Shown here one piece after another: positions 6,878 through 14,579 of a stretch of 40,288 nt of DNA. The DNA comes from a virus, in the IMG/VR virus record IMGVR_UViG_3300045973_000239, positions 1 to 40,288 of that record; one strand, 5' to 3'. Below the pieces are notes generated by a model. It had not been told where the DNA came from. It searched no databases and saw nothing but the letters and a program-made list of their open reading frames with translations. A program made the position numbers and the translations under genes. How positions within the stretch are numbered: position 1 is the first letter of the stretch; every line of letters starts with the position of its first letter.

Positions 6878-7189
6878 ATGCCTATCCTCTCATCGCGTCC
6901 AACTACACCAGCAGCACAGTTGTCGAACGACGACGTGGTGAGGGCGGCTCAGCCGACCATCAACATCTTGTACCTGCTGTCAGATCTGGTGAAGCTACCA
7001 GATGACTCAATGATGTCGTTGATGCGCTCACGATCGCTAATGCAGGATGCGCTTGACGCGATGGTGCTCGAGGACTATTCGATCGTGCCTCTTCCGGGCA
7101 CGGCACGCATTGTGTTGTTCGAGGTATCGATTCAGCCATTGAAAGATCCATCAATCGTGACCTTTCGCGTCGCGTTTGATGTGGTCTAA
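6878..7189 (+). CDS. Hypothetical late protein (103 aa)
   Basis: This small soluble protein has no recognised family. Residues 28-66 look helical and the rest beta-rich. A late promoter sits immediately upstream, and its own TAA stop (7187-7189) is part of the next late promoter (CTAAATA). It therefore belongs to the late, probably virion-related, set. No Shine-Dalgarno site is visible. Confidence 0.7.
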   Translation: MPILSSRPTTPAAQLSNDDVVRAAQPTINILYLLSDLVKLPDDSMMSLMRSRSLMQDALDAMVLEDYSIVPLPGTARIVLFEVSIQPLKDPSIVTFRVAFDVV

Positions 7190-7192
7190 ATA
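7186..7192 (+). promoter_or_regulatory. Late promoter CTAAATA
   Basis: CTAAATA overlaps the upstream stop codon and lies 23 bases before the next ATG. It matches the form shared by several late genes here. Confidence 0.75.
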
Positions 7193-7215
7193 GGGGACCT
7201 AGTCCAGGACCAACT

Positions 7216-8085
7216 ATGCGCCGTCTCCAGATCTCAACTATCAATCCAAGCACGAACGTTGGCTCACCGTCAACGTTCACCGTCTCCGGAGACGTGACGC
7301 AGCTCTTCCACGGCAAGGAGTGGACTGACTCGTTTGGATCTCGTGTTCCGTTCTACGTGTACACAACGCCGCCCGCAGGCACTACCCTGCTGGTGGCGAC
7401 GTCATTTGAGGTTGTGGAAAATTCGACGGGGAAGTACAACGGCAGGTACACCGTGTTTACGAAGCCGAGCGCGGTTGGCGCCGCCTCGAGTGAATTTTCT
7501 GGCGGTATCACGACCATTCGAGTGAATGAGACGATGCCGTCAGGCGCCGGTATTGAGCTCACTTCCGGCATCATCACGAACATCTCAACATACCTCTTCA
7601 CCATTCAAGGTGAAGGCAATCTGTTGGTTGTCGAGCAGCAGAACGTTGTTGGGCGGCCGATTGAGCTCACTGGTAATCAAACCTCTGGTTGGGGTGAAGT
7701 TCTGTACCAGAACATGCTCAAGCAGGCGCAGTCTTTCGCGAGCTCGACTGCGCCGTTCAGCCCATACATTGGGCAGCTGTGGTATGACACTTCGACCTCG
7801 CTGTTGAAGATCTGCAAGTCACTGGCGCCGGTCACATTTGTGGTGGTGAACCAGCCGATGTTCGGTCCGTTCCGGCACACCCAAAGCACTGCTGTTACGA
7901 CTTGGACGATCACTCACAATCTTGGATTGGTGACTCCATTCATCTGTACCTTCGACATTTTTGTGGACATCGGTGGCGGCGTGTACAAACCAATGCTCCC
8001 GAGCGATGTGACATTCACAAGTGCGAATGCAATGACGGTGTCCTTCTCAACTGCTCATACAGGGTTCGCACTAGTTCGCGCGTAA
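7216..8085 (+). CDS. Virion structural protein, fibre-like (289 aa)
   Basis: This beta-rich, Thr/Ser/Gly-rich protein resembles phage tail fibre or baseplate-associated proteins. SPYIGQLWYDTSTSLLKI (about 184-201) is a common phage structural motif (GxLWYD followed by a LK strand), and TTWTITHNLG (about 230-239) is typical of C-terminal fibre domains. It is late expressed (CTAAATA upstream). A start context of AGGACCAACTATG provides a weak ribosome site. Exact location in the particle cannot be told. Confidence 0.7.
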   Translation: MRRLQISTINPSTNVGSPSTFTVSGDVTQLFHGKEWTDSFGSRVPFYVYTTPPAGTTLLVATSFEVVENSTGKYNGRYTVFTKPSAVGAASSEFSGGITTIRVNETMPSGAGIELTSGIITNISTYLFTIQGEGNLLVVEQQNVVGRPIELTGNQTSGWGEVLYQNMLKQAQSFASSTAPFSPYIGQLWYDTSTSLLKICKSLAPVTFVVVNQPMFGPFRHTQSTAVTTWTITHNLGLVTPFICTFDIFVDIGGGVYKPMLPSDVTFTSANAMTVSFSTAHTGFALVRA

Positions 8086-8091
8086 CTGCCA

Positions 8092-8110
8092 GTCGTGGTA
8101 CAATCACGAC
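8092..8110 (+). promoter_or_regulatory. Leaderless promoter with flanking inverted repeat
   Basis: TACAAT (8099-8104) lies exactly 6 nt before the ATG at 8111. GTCGTG (8092-8097) and CACGAC (8105-8110) form an inverted repeat around the box, similar in layout to the ACP promoter. No Shine-Dalgarno site is present. Confidence 0.6.
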
Positions 8111-8740
8111 ATGAACATTTTCGCCTTGAATGACGACCCCGAGCTGGCAGCTCAACAGCACTGCGACAAGCATGTCGTGAAGATGATTGTTGAGTACACG
8201 CAGCTCTTGAGCACCGCACATCGAGTTCTCGATGGCGAACAAGCCACTGTTGGCAAGCGCAAATTCTACCTGTTGCTCGGCGAAGAGCTGCTGATACTCG
8301 ATCGTCCGGTGATTCACCGCGCCGTCTGCTACAACGCCACTCACGCCGCGCATCCATGCGCTATCTGGGTTCGTCGGTCCATTGGGAACTACCAGTGGTT
8401 GCTGTCACTGCTTGAGCATCTCTGCCTCGAGTACACTCGTCGCTACGGGCGAGTACATGCGAGCACCGCGTATCTGCCGTTTCTTCGGACTGAACCTCGG
8501 AACATCCCGTACCATGTTCGCAGCCCGTTCGTGCAGTGCATGCCAGACCAATACCAGGTGCCAAATGATCCAATCGCTGGTTACCAGGCTTTCTACTTGG
8601 GCGAGAAAATTCGGTTCGCCAAGTACTCCAATCGTTCACTCCCCACCTGGTTCGAAGCCGGGATCACCTCAAAGGGTCTCCATGCATCCGATTTCACAAG
8701 AACGCGTCCACTTCATCCGAGCACGGTTGAAGGTGATTGA
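8111..8740 (+). CDS. Conserved large-phage protein of unknown function (209 aa)
   Basis: The N-terminus (MNIFALNDDPELAAQQHCDK, then HVVKMIVEY and LLSTAHRVLDG) belongs to a family that I recall as widespread and uncharacterised in T4-like phages, including cyanophages. Conserved His and Cys residues (HCDKHV near 17-22, THAAHPCAIW near 78-86) suggest metal binding or catalysis, but no reaction is known to me. The protein is soluble. Its promoter predicts a leaderless mRNA. The last 59 bases overlap the next gene. Confidence 0.75.
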   Translation: MNIFALNDDPELAAQQHCDKHVVKMIVEYTQLLSTAHRVLDGEQATVGKRKFYLLLGEELLILDRPVIHRAVCYNATHAAHPCAIWVRRSIGNYQWLLSLLEHLCLEYTRRYGRVHASTAYLPFLRTEPRNIPYHVRSPFVQCMPDQYQVPNDPIAGYQAFYLGEKIRFAKYSNRSLPTWFEAGITSKGLHASDFTRTRPLHPSTVEGD

Positions 8741-8915
8741 CGCCTGCATCAAGGAACTGACTCAGCGCAAGGCGTACTACCAACAGTCGCTTGGCGCAAC
8801 GCACGAACAGGCGTTGCAGGGCATGTCAGCTCTGAAGGCCGAGCAGTTGAATCTGCATGTCGAGGCCACGGTGCTCGAGCAGCTGACTGCGCCGACAACT
8901 GCCATTCAAGGCTGA
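8682..8915 (+). CDS. Small helical protein (77 aa)
   Basis: This is a short, largely helical, probably coiled-coil protein (about residues 5-65) without known family. It starts inside the end of the previous gene, in another frame, at an ATG preceded by AAAGGG. Its stop lies 2 bases before the exonuclease start, which supports a real gene in this operon. Confidence 0.65.
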   Translation: MHPISQERVHFIRARLKVIDACIKELTQRKAYYQQSLGATHEQALQGMSALKAEQLNLHVEATVLEQLTAPTTAIQG

Positions 8916-8917
8916 CC

Positions 8918-9496
8918 ATGGGCGCGAATCTGAACACTGTCTTCGTGGTAGACGTCGAGTCGACCTGCTGGGCCACCAAGGAAGAACAAGGCAAGCAACC
9001 GAATGAGGTCATTGAAATCGGCATTTGCTCGATTGACATCAAGAGCGGCAAGGTCTCTGATCCGTCCTCGTACATCATCAATCCGCAGTTCACGAAGGTC
9101 AGCCAGTTCTGCACCGAGTTGACGGGTTGGCTGCAAGCTGACGTCGAAACCGGTGGAAGCATGCGCATGACACTGGCGGCCATTGCTGCCGACTACGGCA
9201 TCACGAAGGATCACATCTGGTTCTCGTGCGGCGAGTACGACCGCATCAAGCTCAGCTCATACGGGCGTGCTGGTGTTGGCGAGTTGTACGGTATCGAGCC
9301 AGAAGAAAACCCGTTCGACATCATGCGCAGCCATGTGAACATCAAGACGCTGTTTGCGCTCAAGCATGGCCTGAAGCGCGAAGCCGGCATGGCCGCGATG
9401 CTGAAGATGATGAACGTTGAACTTGAAGGGCGGCACCACAACGGTGCTGACGACGCATGGAACATTGCCAAAATCGTCAAGCACGTTTTGTCCTGA
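8918..9496 (+). CDS. DEDDh 3'-5' exonuclease
   Basis: This 192-residue exonuclease of the DnaQ/ERI-1/RNase T superfamily removes nucleotides from 3' ends of DNA or RNA with two metal ions. Exo I is VVDVES with D12 and E14, then NEVIEIGICSID; the middle motif is FTKVSQFCTELTG; Exo II is FSCGEYDRIKL; Exo III is HHNGADDAW (173-181), with the His-x4-Asp of the DEDDh type. The arrangement resembles ERI-1/KapD-like proteins. It could act in RNA turnover, DNA repair or nucleotide recycling. All catalytic positions are present. Confidence 0.87.
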   Translation: MGANLNTVFVVDVESTCWATKEEQGKQPNEVIEIGICSIDIKSGKVSDPSSYIINPQFTKVSQFCTELTGWLQADVETGGSMRMTLAAIAADYGITKDHIWFSCGEYDRIKLSSYGRAGVGELYGIEPEENPFDIMRSHVNIKTLFALKHGLKREAGMAAMLKMMNVELEGRHHNGADDAWNIAKIVKHVLS

Positions 9497-9735
9497 TCGG
9501 GCTGCTAGCTTGGGTGATGGGGTGTGCTCAGCTTGGGTCGCCCTTCCAGCAATACATGGAATGTGTCAGAGACGTGACCTCGGGAGAGATCACACCGACA
9601 CGACCGGGAATCCGGGCGATTATGCAACAGGCAAAGGTCCAATGCGACCGGCCTGATGTGCCGGAGACGAAGAAGGAACCTTTCCTTCGAATGGTCACTC
9701 GAGAGCTGCAGGACGCAGCTGAGCTAGTTCGTTAG
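9457..9735 (+). CDS. Putative small lipoprotein (92 aa)
   Basis: A short basic N-terminus (R7, R10) is followed by a hydrophobic stretch FVLIGLLAWVMGC (11-23), where VMGC (20-23) resembles a lipobox. That would lead to lipid attachment at Cys23 and anchoring in the envelope. The mature part is soluble and charged. It overlaps the exonuclease by 40 bases in another frame. A spanin-like or superinfection role is possible, but no partner is seen. The lipobox is imperfect, so the call is moderate. Confidence 0.6.
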   Translation: MEHCQNRQARFVLIGLLAWVMGCAQLGSPFQQYMECVRDVTSGEITPTRPGIRAIMQQAKVQCDRPDVPETKKEPFLRMVTRELQDAAELVR

Positions 9736-9839
9736 CGCCAGGTCCTCACGTCAAACGTGAGGGTCCACATCACCTCAAGGGTCTTGAAGTACATGGCCAT
9801 GAGGACATCGAACTGAGATGGTTTGGTAGTGTGTGTCAT
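9732..9839 (-). CDS. Possible tiny protein (35 aa)
   Basis: This minus-strand ATG frame sits directly behind the LysM gene, with TAAGGAAC (stop plus Shine-Dalgarno) 6 bases before the ATG. It encodes MTHTTKPSQFDVLMAMYFK and a Trp-containing tail. Its stop overlaps that of the convergent lipoprotein gene. It fills the 110-base gap almost exactly, but it also covers the hairpin at 9744-9762, so it may be non-coding. Confidence 0.4.
   Translation of the reverse strand: MTHTTKPSQFDVLMAMYFKTLEVMWTLTFDVRTWR
9744..9762. terminator. Convergent hairpin, possible bidirectional terminator
   Basis: CCTCACGT (9744-9751) pairs perfectly with ACGTGAGG (9755-9762) around a CAA loop. It sits where plus and minus transcription converge. 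There is no T-tract. Confidence 0.5.
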
Positions 9840-9848
9840 GTGTGTTCC

Positions 9849-10109
9849 TTAGAAACCGAAGGAATCACGCTCCCGCTCGTCGTCCGTTTCCACGAACACC
9901 TGACCATGCTGACCTCTGTCATCATCTGGCAGAGGAATCTTGAAGGTCATCCCTGGGCGGGGGAGTGCTCTGTCGTTCAGGAGATTGAACTGCTCACGCA
10001 GCGCCACTAGCTCCGATTGCGTCAAGTTGTGACGACCGAGAACGCGGAGAACAGCGTCGATGGTATCACCAGGGCGAAAGCAGTGCAGAGTGTAGCGCAT
10101 AACAGGCAT
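9849..10109 (-). CDS. LysM-domain protein (86 aa)
   Basis: This minus-strand gene encodes a small protein whose core (FRPGDTIDAVLRVLGRHN to RPGMTFKIPL, about residues 11-60) follows the LysM pattern: an N-terminal GDT strand, two helices, then a PGM-type turn and an IPL strand. LysM domains bind peptidoglycan; T4 gp53 has one in the baseplate wedge, so a baseplate or lysis-related role is possible. The tail is acidic. I chose the ATG at 10109; ATG at 10100 is equally good. There is no obvious ribosome site. Confidence 0.7.
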   Translation of the reverse strand: MPVMRYTLHCFRPGDTIDAVLRVLGRHNLTQSELVALREQFNLLNDRALPRPGMTFKIPLPDDDRGQHGQVFVETDDERERDSFGF

Positions 10110-10133
10110 TAGCCGACAGATAAGAGTATGTAG

Positions 10134-10152
10134 TACCCCGGTGGGGTAAATA
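10134..10152 (+). promoter_or_regulatory. Late promoter TAAATA with upstream inverted repeat
   Basis: TAAATA (10147-10152) precedes the gp13-like gene by 27 bases. TACCCC (10134-10139) and GGGGTA (10143-10148) form a perfect inverted repeat running into the box, between two divergent genes. Confidence 0.7.
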
Positions 10153-10179
10153 GGGCACTGCACCAAAGAGCACATCCCT

Positions 10180-12081
10180 ATGGCATCATCCAATCTGACC
10201 GAAATGACGACGCACGATCTGTGGGTCGCGGCCCGGCAGTTCGACATCGACATCAGCCGCCCAACGCCAACCACGATCCAGCTCGTGGTGTCTCGACCAC
10301 TGGCCATCTCCCCTGGGCACATTGCCTCGGCGATCGATGGTGCTGTGATCCTTGTTGGTACAAAGCCGCTGACAGCCGTCGGTTACCCGAACGATGGCAC
10401 ACAGTATCAAGGTGCGTCGCTGGTGTACGGTGCCCCAGCGGCTGACATGATCGATGGCTACCAGGTCGTTGGGTTCTACTCCCAGATCCTGAACCGTCCG
10501 TTCCCATCTGGCACCGTGTCAGATGATGGGACCACTGCAACCTTCACCGTCACCGTCACTGGTACCGATCCCAACACGCTGTACTACGCCTCGGTGCATG
10601 GTGCAACAAACGTCCTACAGTACTACCCGATCGGCATCCAGTCCTACCCGCTCGAAGCGTCCCGCGTTGAGAAGGACAGTTCATCCTACGCAGGTTCGCT
10701 CCCATCCCTGCCGTATGCACCAACTGACCCAACCCCGGGCATGGTGTACTACGACCAGCAGTTGAACCTGGTCCAGTACTGGGACGCGACCAGGAGCGTC
10801 TGGATCCCGACCCGGTCCGAGTCCATTCTCTCTGGGGATCAGGACCCTGGCATCGTTGGTCATGCCTACCTGCTCGGCGGCAATCGTGCTCGCGTCTTTG
10901 ATGGCAATGCATGGATCGACATGACACCAGCGAACACGCAGTTCCGTGTCGGCGCTGGTTGGGTACCACTCGGTCAAGTGTCATCGAACGTGAATCTTCC
11001 AGCGGCACCAGCTGTTGGCGATCTGTTCTATGACTTCACATCCCAGCGCGTGCAGTACTGGGACGGCACCGCTTGGCAGATCCCGACACCGAGCACTTCG
11101 CTGCTTCAGCGGGCAGTCGGCGTCTTCGTGCCAGCATTCACCGCGACCTTCACGTACGAAGGGACCGACATGGTCACCCCGTACGTTGGACTCCTGTTCT
11201 ACAACACCCGACTTCGGCAGTTGAACGTCTTCAACGGCACCGCATGGATGCACGCGAACACGGCACAGCAGGGTGCAACAACAACCGACAAAATCGGCAT
11301 TGGCAATGACGGCTCATACGACGAACGTATGCGACTCATCAACGTGCTCAAGGCGCAGCTCGGCTACCCAGCACTCTGTGTGGAGCTCTCTGAAGAGCAG
11401 TTCAACGTCGCGATCGACAATGCGCTCGACACGTATCGTCAGCTCAGCATTGGCGCATACGAGCGTCGGTTCTTCGTGTTCCAACTGAATCCAAACCAGA
11501 CCGTGTACCATCTGAACTCGCCAGTGGACCGCACTGACGCGATTGTGTCAGTGATGAAGGTCCATCGCATGAACTTGTACGGTGTCACTGGCTCTGGTCC
11601 TGACAACACGTGGGGTCAAGCATGGGCGCAGCAGTGGTACAACATGGGCGGTGGTGCTGGTGACCTGTTGTCGGTTCACCTCGTGCACTCATGGTCTGAA
11701 GAGTACCAGAAGATCTTTGCTGGCGACATTCCATTCACGTGGAACGAAGCACGACGCGAGCTGTTCCTTCAGCGGTTGATTCGCTCACCAGAGAAGGTCG
11801 TGCTCGAGGTTGAACTTGAGCGCTCGGAACAGGAGCTGCTGCTCGATCGTTGGTGCAAGCAGTTCCTGCAGAACTGGGCCCTTGCCGAGTGCAAGGAGTA
11901 CCTTGGCATGATCCGTTCGAAGTACACAAGCGGTACTCCTGGAGCGGCTGGTACCATTTCTCTGAATGGCGACACGATGTTGGCAGAGGCGCGGCAAGAC
12001 TTCACTGAACTGAAGCAAGCGCTGCTCGACTGGGAGTACCAGAACGCTGAGCACGGCAATGTTTCGTTCTTGATGGGTTGA
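10180..12081 (+). CDS. 13: Neck protein gp13-like, fused to an N-terminal fibre-like region
   Basis: This 633-residue protein has a C-terminal part (from about 386) that matches T4 gp13, which completes the head and joins it to the tail: LKAQLGYPALCVELSEEQF corresponds to gp13 LRRLGAPIINVELTPDQI, and the final ARQDFTELKQALLDWE corresponds to its last helix. T4 gp13 is 309 residues. The extra N-terminal ~380 residues are beta-rich and contain three copies of a GxxyYD...W-x-G-x-x-W unit (near 190-210, 275-295, 335-360), as in fibre or whisker proteins. The result looks like a neck decorated with an appendage. Late promoter upstream; gp14-like gene 3 bases downstream. Confidence 0.83.
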   Translation: MASSNLTEMTTHDLWVAARQFDIDISRPTPTTIQLVVSRPLAISPGHIASAIDGAVILVGTKPLTAVGYPNDGTQYQGASLVYGAPAADMIDGYQVVGFYSQILNRPFPSGTVSDDGTTATFTVTVTGTDPNTLYYASVHGATNVLQYYPIGIQSYPLEASRVEKDSSSYAGSLPSLPYAPTDPTPGMVYYDQQLNLVQYWDATRSVWIPTRSESILSGDQDPGIVGHAYLLGGNRARVFDGNAWIDMTPANTQFRVGAGWVPLGQVSSNVNLPAAPAVGDLFYDFTSQRVQYWDGTAWQIPTPSTSLLQRAVGVFVPAFTATFTYEGTDMVTPYVGLLFYNTRLRQLNVFNGTAWMHANTAQQGATTTDKIGIGNDGSYDERMRLINVLKAQLGYPALCVELSEEQFNVAIDNALDTYRQLSIGAYERRFFVFQLNPNQTVYHLNSPVDRTDAIVSVMKVHRMNLYGVTGSGPDNTWGQAWAQQWYNMGGGAGDLLSVHLVHSWSEEYQKIFAGDIPFTWNEARRELFLQRLIRSPEKVVLEVELERSEQELLLDRWCKQFLQNWALAECKEYLGMIRSKYTSGTPGAAGTISLNGDTMLAEARQDFTELKQALLDWEYQNAEHGNVSFLMG

Positions 12082-12084
12082 TCC

Positions 12085-13956
12085 ATGCTGCCAATCACCA
12101 ACTGCCCTGATGGTTCTGGTTCGCTGAACAATCCAGCGAACATGGATAATCTCGATCCCTCCGGGATCGGAGGAACACAACTGCCGAAGAAGTATGTGGC
12201 GCCTGATCTGTGCGTGGGCGAACTGACTCTGAACACGAACGGCGATGACAAGTACCAAGAGCAGATTGCCGCTGAGAACCTGAACATCAGTGGCGCGCCG
12301 TTGAATGTGTTCAAGCTCCTTGGTGTGCATGAGCAGGGTCGACTTGTGGACATTGTTGGTAATGGCTTTGCGTTGAACGGCTCTGATGACGCATTCGATG
12401 TCCTTGCAGCAAATTGGACATCAGTCCAGACCGGGCTGAACGTGCTCACGACACCTGCTTGGATGGGCTATGACTTTGGCACAACCAAGACATCTTACGG
12501 TCAGGACGTGAATGCGCCTGGTGCTCCAGCAGCTCAGCACATCACCTCCTTCCGCATTGTGCAACCAACCCAGAACCGTCGGGCACTGCAGGTACGGGTC
12601 GAACGTAGCACTGGCACCTGCAAGGCCGGTGCTGTGCAGCTGTCAGGCGCCGGAAATGGAACAATCACCGGCTTCACCCCAGGTGCTGGTGTCATTCCGG
12701 GCACCTTCATGGTCACGATGATTGGTCCTACAACCGGCACGGTCTGGTTCACCCGCGACGCACGTGGTGTCGCCGGCGGACCTACGACCTCAGTACTGGG
12801 CGTTGCAACGGTCGGCGTCAGATTCAACTCGATGATCGGCTCCTTCACTGTTACAGCTGGCACTGCACCGTTCTCAAACGGTGATCTGTTGTCACTGCCA
12901 ATTCTTCTAGATTGGTACCGCGTCGATGTGGTCAATCTCCCTGATTCACCAGCCCCAATGCTGGTTCGCATCAAGCAGTCATCAGCGTCGCGGTTCTGGC
13001 GGCTTGTGCCTGTGTCATTCAGCGGTGCAACGACCGGCGATCCTTGGGAAGTTCAGAAGCTCGAGCTGTTTGACTACCAAGCCACGACCCTGGATGATGT
13101 ACAAGATGCGCTCTTCCTTGAGAATCGCGACCGCGACTACTCGAACACCGCTGCGACCTTCAAGGTTGCATACCAACCGTTCGATGCCATCAGCGATCTG
13201 AGCAAGTTCGGCTTCCAAGTTTCCGACATCTACTCCTTCACCACTGTCTATGCTCTCATGATCAAGGCACTCGGTCGTCCTATCGTCATTGGCGATGTGA
13301 TCGAAGTTCCAAGTGAAATGCAGTACGATCACAATCTCCGACCTGTTCGCAAGTTTCTCGAAGTGTCAGACGTGTCATGGGCTTCCGATGGATACACCAC
13401 ACAGTGGCGCCCAATCACGTTCAAATTCCAAGCGTCACAGCTTATCCCAAGTCAAGAGCACCGAGATCTGCTTGGCACGATCGACACTCAGAAGTACACG
13501 ATTGACGATGGCTCGTTCTTCGATGGCATTGAGCAAATCCAAACAGGACCATTGACAGCGTCGGAGGCAGTTGCCGCCGAAGCGCTGGCCGCTGTCCCAG
13601 AGAAGGGCACGAACATCCGTGAAGTTGCCAGCGGTATGGACCGCTTCAACACTCCGGGTTCGTATGACGGCACAGGTCCGTACGTGTCTGATGGTCTGCC
13701 GCCAGACGGTCAGGACTACATGGAAGGGTTCAAGCTTCCTGATGTGGCAAGTGCCCATGATGGCGATTTCTTCCGATTGAACTACGACCCTGCCCTGAAG
13801 ATTGGGTCGCGGTTGTACAAGTTCTCTGCCATCAAGAATCAGTGGCTCTGGGTTGAGACCGATCGTCGTTCAGAGCGTTCATCACACAAGCCATCGCAGC
13901 GTGAGATCTTCGATCATACGACCGTGATGTCAATGACTACGAAGAAGATCACATGA
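12085..13956 (+). CDS. 14: Neck protein gp14-like with a large inserted region
   Basis: This 623-residue protein shares the gp14 framework in two pieces. PKKYVAPDLCVGE (34-46) corresponds to T4 PREYVSPDLIFGE, and LSKFGFQVSDI (from 372) with the following GDVIEVPSEM segment corresponds to T4 FSKFGMQVQDE and GDLIYFP. T4 gp14 is 256 residues, and these pieces are close together there. About 320 residues (47-370) are inserted here. They include a discoidin-like stretch and a beta domain (about 205-272) that also occurs twice in this phage's tail sheath. It acts with gp13 in the neck. The stop overlaps the next ATG. Confidence 0.78.
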   Translation: MLPITNCPDGSGSLNNPANMDNLDPSGIGGTQLPKKYVAPDLCVGELTLNTNGDDKYQEQIAAENLNISGAPLNVFKLLGVHEQGRLVDIVGNGFALNGSDDAFDVLAANWTSVQTGLNVLTTPAWMGYDFGTTKTSYGQDVNAPGAPAAQHITSFRIVQPTQNRRALQVRVERSTGTCKAGAVQLSGAGNGTITGFTPGAGVIPGTFMVTMIGPTTGTVWFTRDARGVAGGPTTSVLGVATVGVRFNSMIGSFTVTAGTAPFSNGDLLSLPILLDWYRVDVVNLPDSPAPMLVRIKQSSASRFWRLVPVSFSGATTGDPWEVQKLELFDYQATTLDDVQDALFLENRDRDYSNTAATFKVAYQPFDAISDLSKFGFQVSDIYSFTTVYALMIKALGRPIVIGDVIEVPSEMQYDHNLRPVRKFLEVSDVSWASDGYTTQWRPITFKFQASQLIPSQEHRDLLGTIDTQKYTIDDGSFFDGIEQIQTGPLTASEAVAAEALAAVPEKGTNIREVASGMDRFNTPGSYDGTGPYVSDGLPPDGQDYMEGFKLPDVASAHDGDFFRLNYDPALKIGSRLYKFSAIKNQWLWVETDRRSERSSHKPSQREIFDHTTVMSMTTKKIT

Positions 13957-14579
13957 AGCTAGCTGAACTCCTCACCGAGATCGATCACGACGATGCCGTG
14001 TACAGCAAGAAGGCGTCACATCACGTCGTGTCGAAGCAACAGGTGGACAGCACATGGGCGCCTCTCATGGACGTCGACGGGTACGAGTTCGTCTGGAAGG
14101 AAGTCGGTCCTGAGTACCGAGTGATCATGAAGGACCGCGACGGTTCCGCGCTGATGCGCCTCGAGCTGAGGGTCAAGAGTGTGCAAGTTTCGGGTGGCAA
14201 GCTCCTTGGGGTCGTCACGGATTCGTTGAGCTCGCATGAGAAGATCCGCGGCACCGGCATGGCGTTGAAGATGTACCAAGCAATGGTGCAGCACGGTCAG
14301 GTCCTGTTCTCCTCGAACTCACAGACCTCTGGGTCACGGAAGCTCTGGGAACGACTGGTCGCAAGCAAGGTTGGCGAAGTGTTTGTGCTTGCTGAAGATG
14401 CTGCCGCCCGGTTTTACTTGAGGAAAGCAGGGCGTGACGGTGACTACGCCTTCAACGTACTCCTAACAGGAGACCCTGACAAACTGAACGACGAAGCGTA
14501 CGCAAGCTCTGAAACCCGTTGGGTCATCGTGCCATTCAACATGGTCGGTAATCTCAAGAAACAAGCGATTGAACTATGA
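13953..14579 (+). CDS. GNAT-like acetyltransferase with a capsid-targeting N-terminus
   Basis: This 208-residue protein has KIRGTGMALKMYQ (97-109), which resembles the acetyl-CoA loop Q/RxxGxG/A of GNAT enzymes, followed by a strand and SSNSQTSGSRKLWERL. Similar GNAT-like proteins are known to me in T4-like phages, but their substrates are not. The first nine residues, MKLAELLTE, look like a T4 capsid-targeting sequence ending in an (L/I)xE protease site. It may therefore be packaged in the head and cleaved. It lies between genes 14 and 15 with overlaps on both sides. Confidence 0.7.
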   Translation: MKLAELLTEIDHDDAVYSKKASHHVVSKQQVDSTWAPLMDVDGYEFVWKEVGPEYRVIMKDRDGSALMRLELRVKSVQVSGGKLLGVVTDSLSSHEKIRGTGMALKMYQAMVQHGQVLFSSNSQTSGSRKLWERLVASKVGEVFVLAEDAAARFYLRKAGRDGDYAFNVLLTGDPDKLNDEAYASSETRWVIVPFNMVGNLKKQAIEL

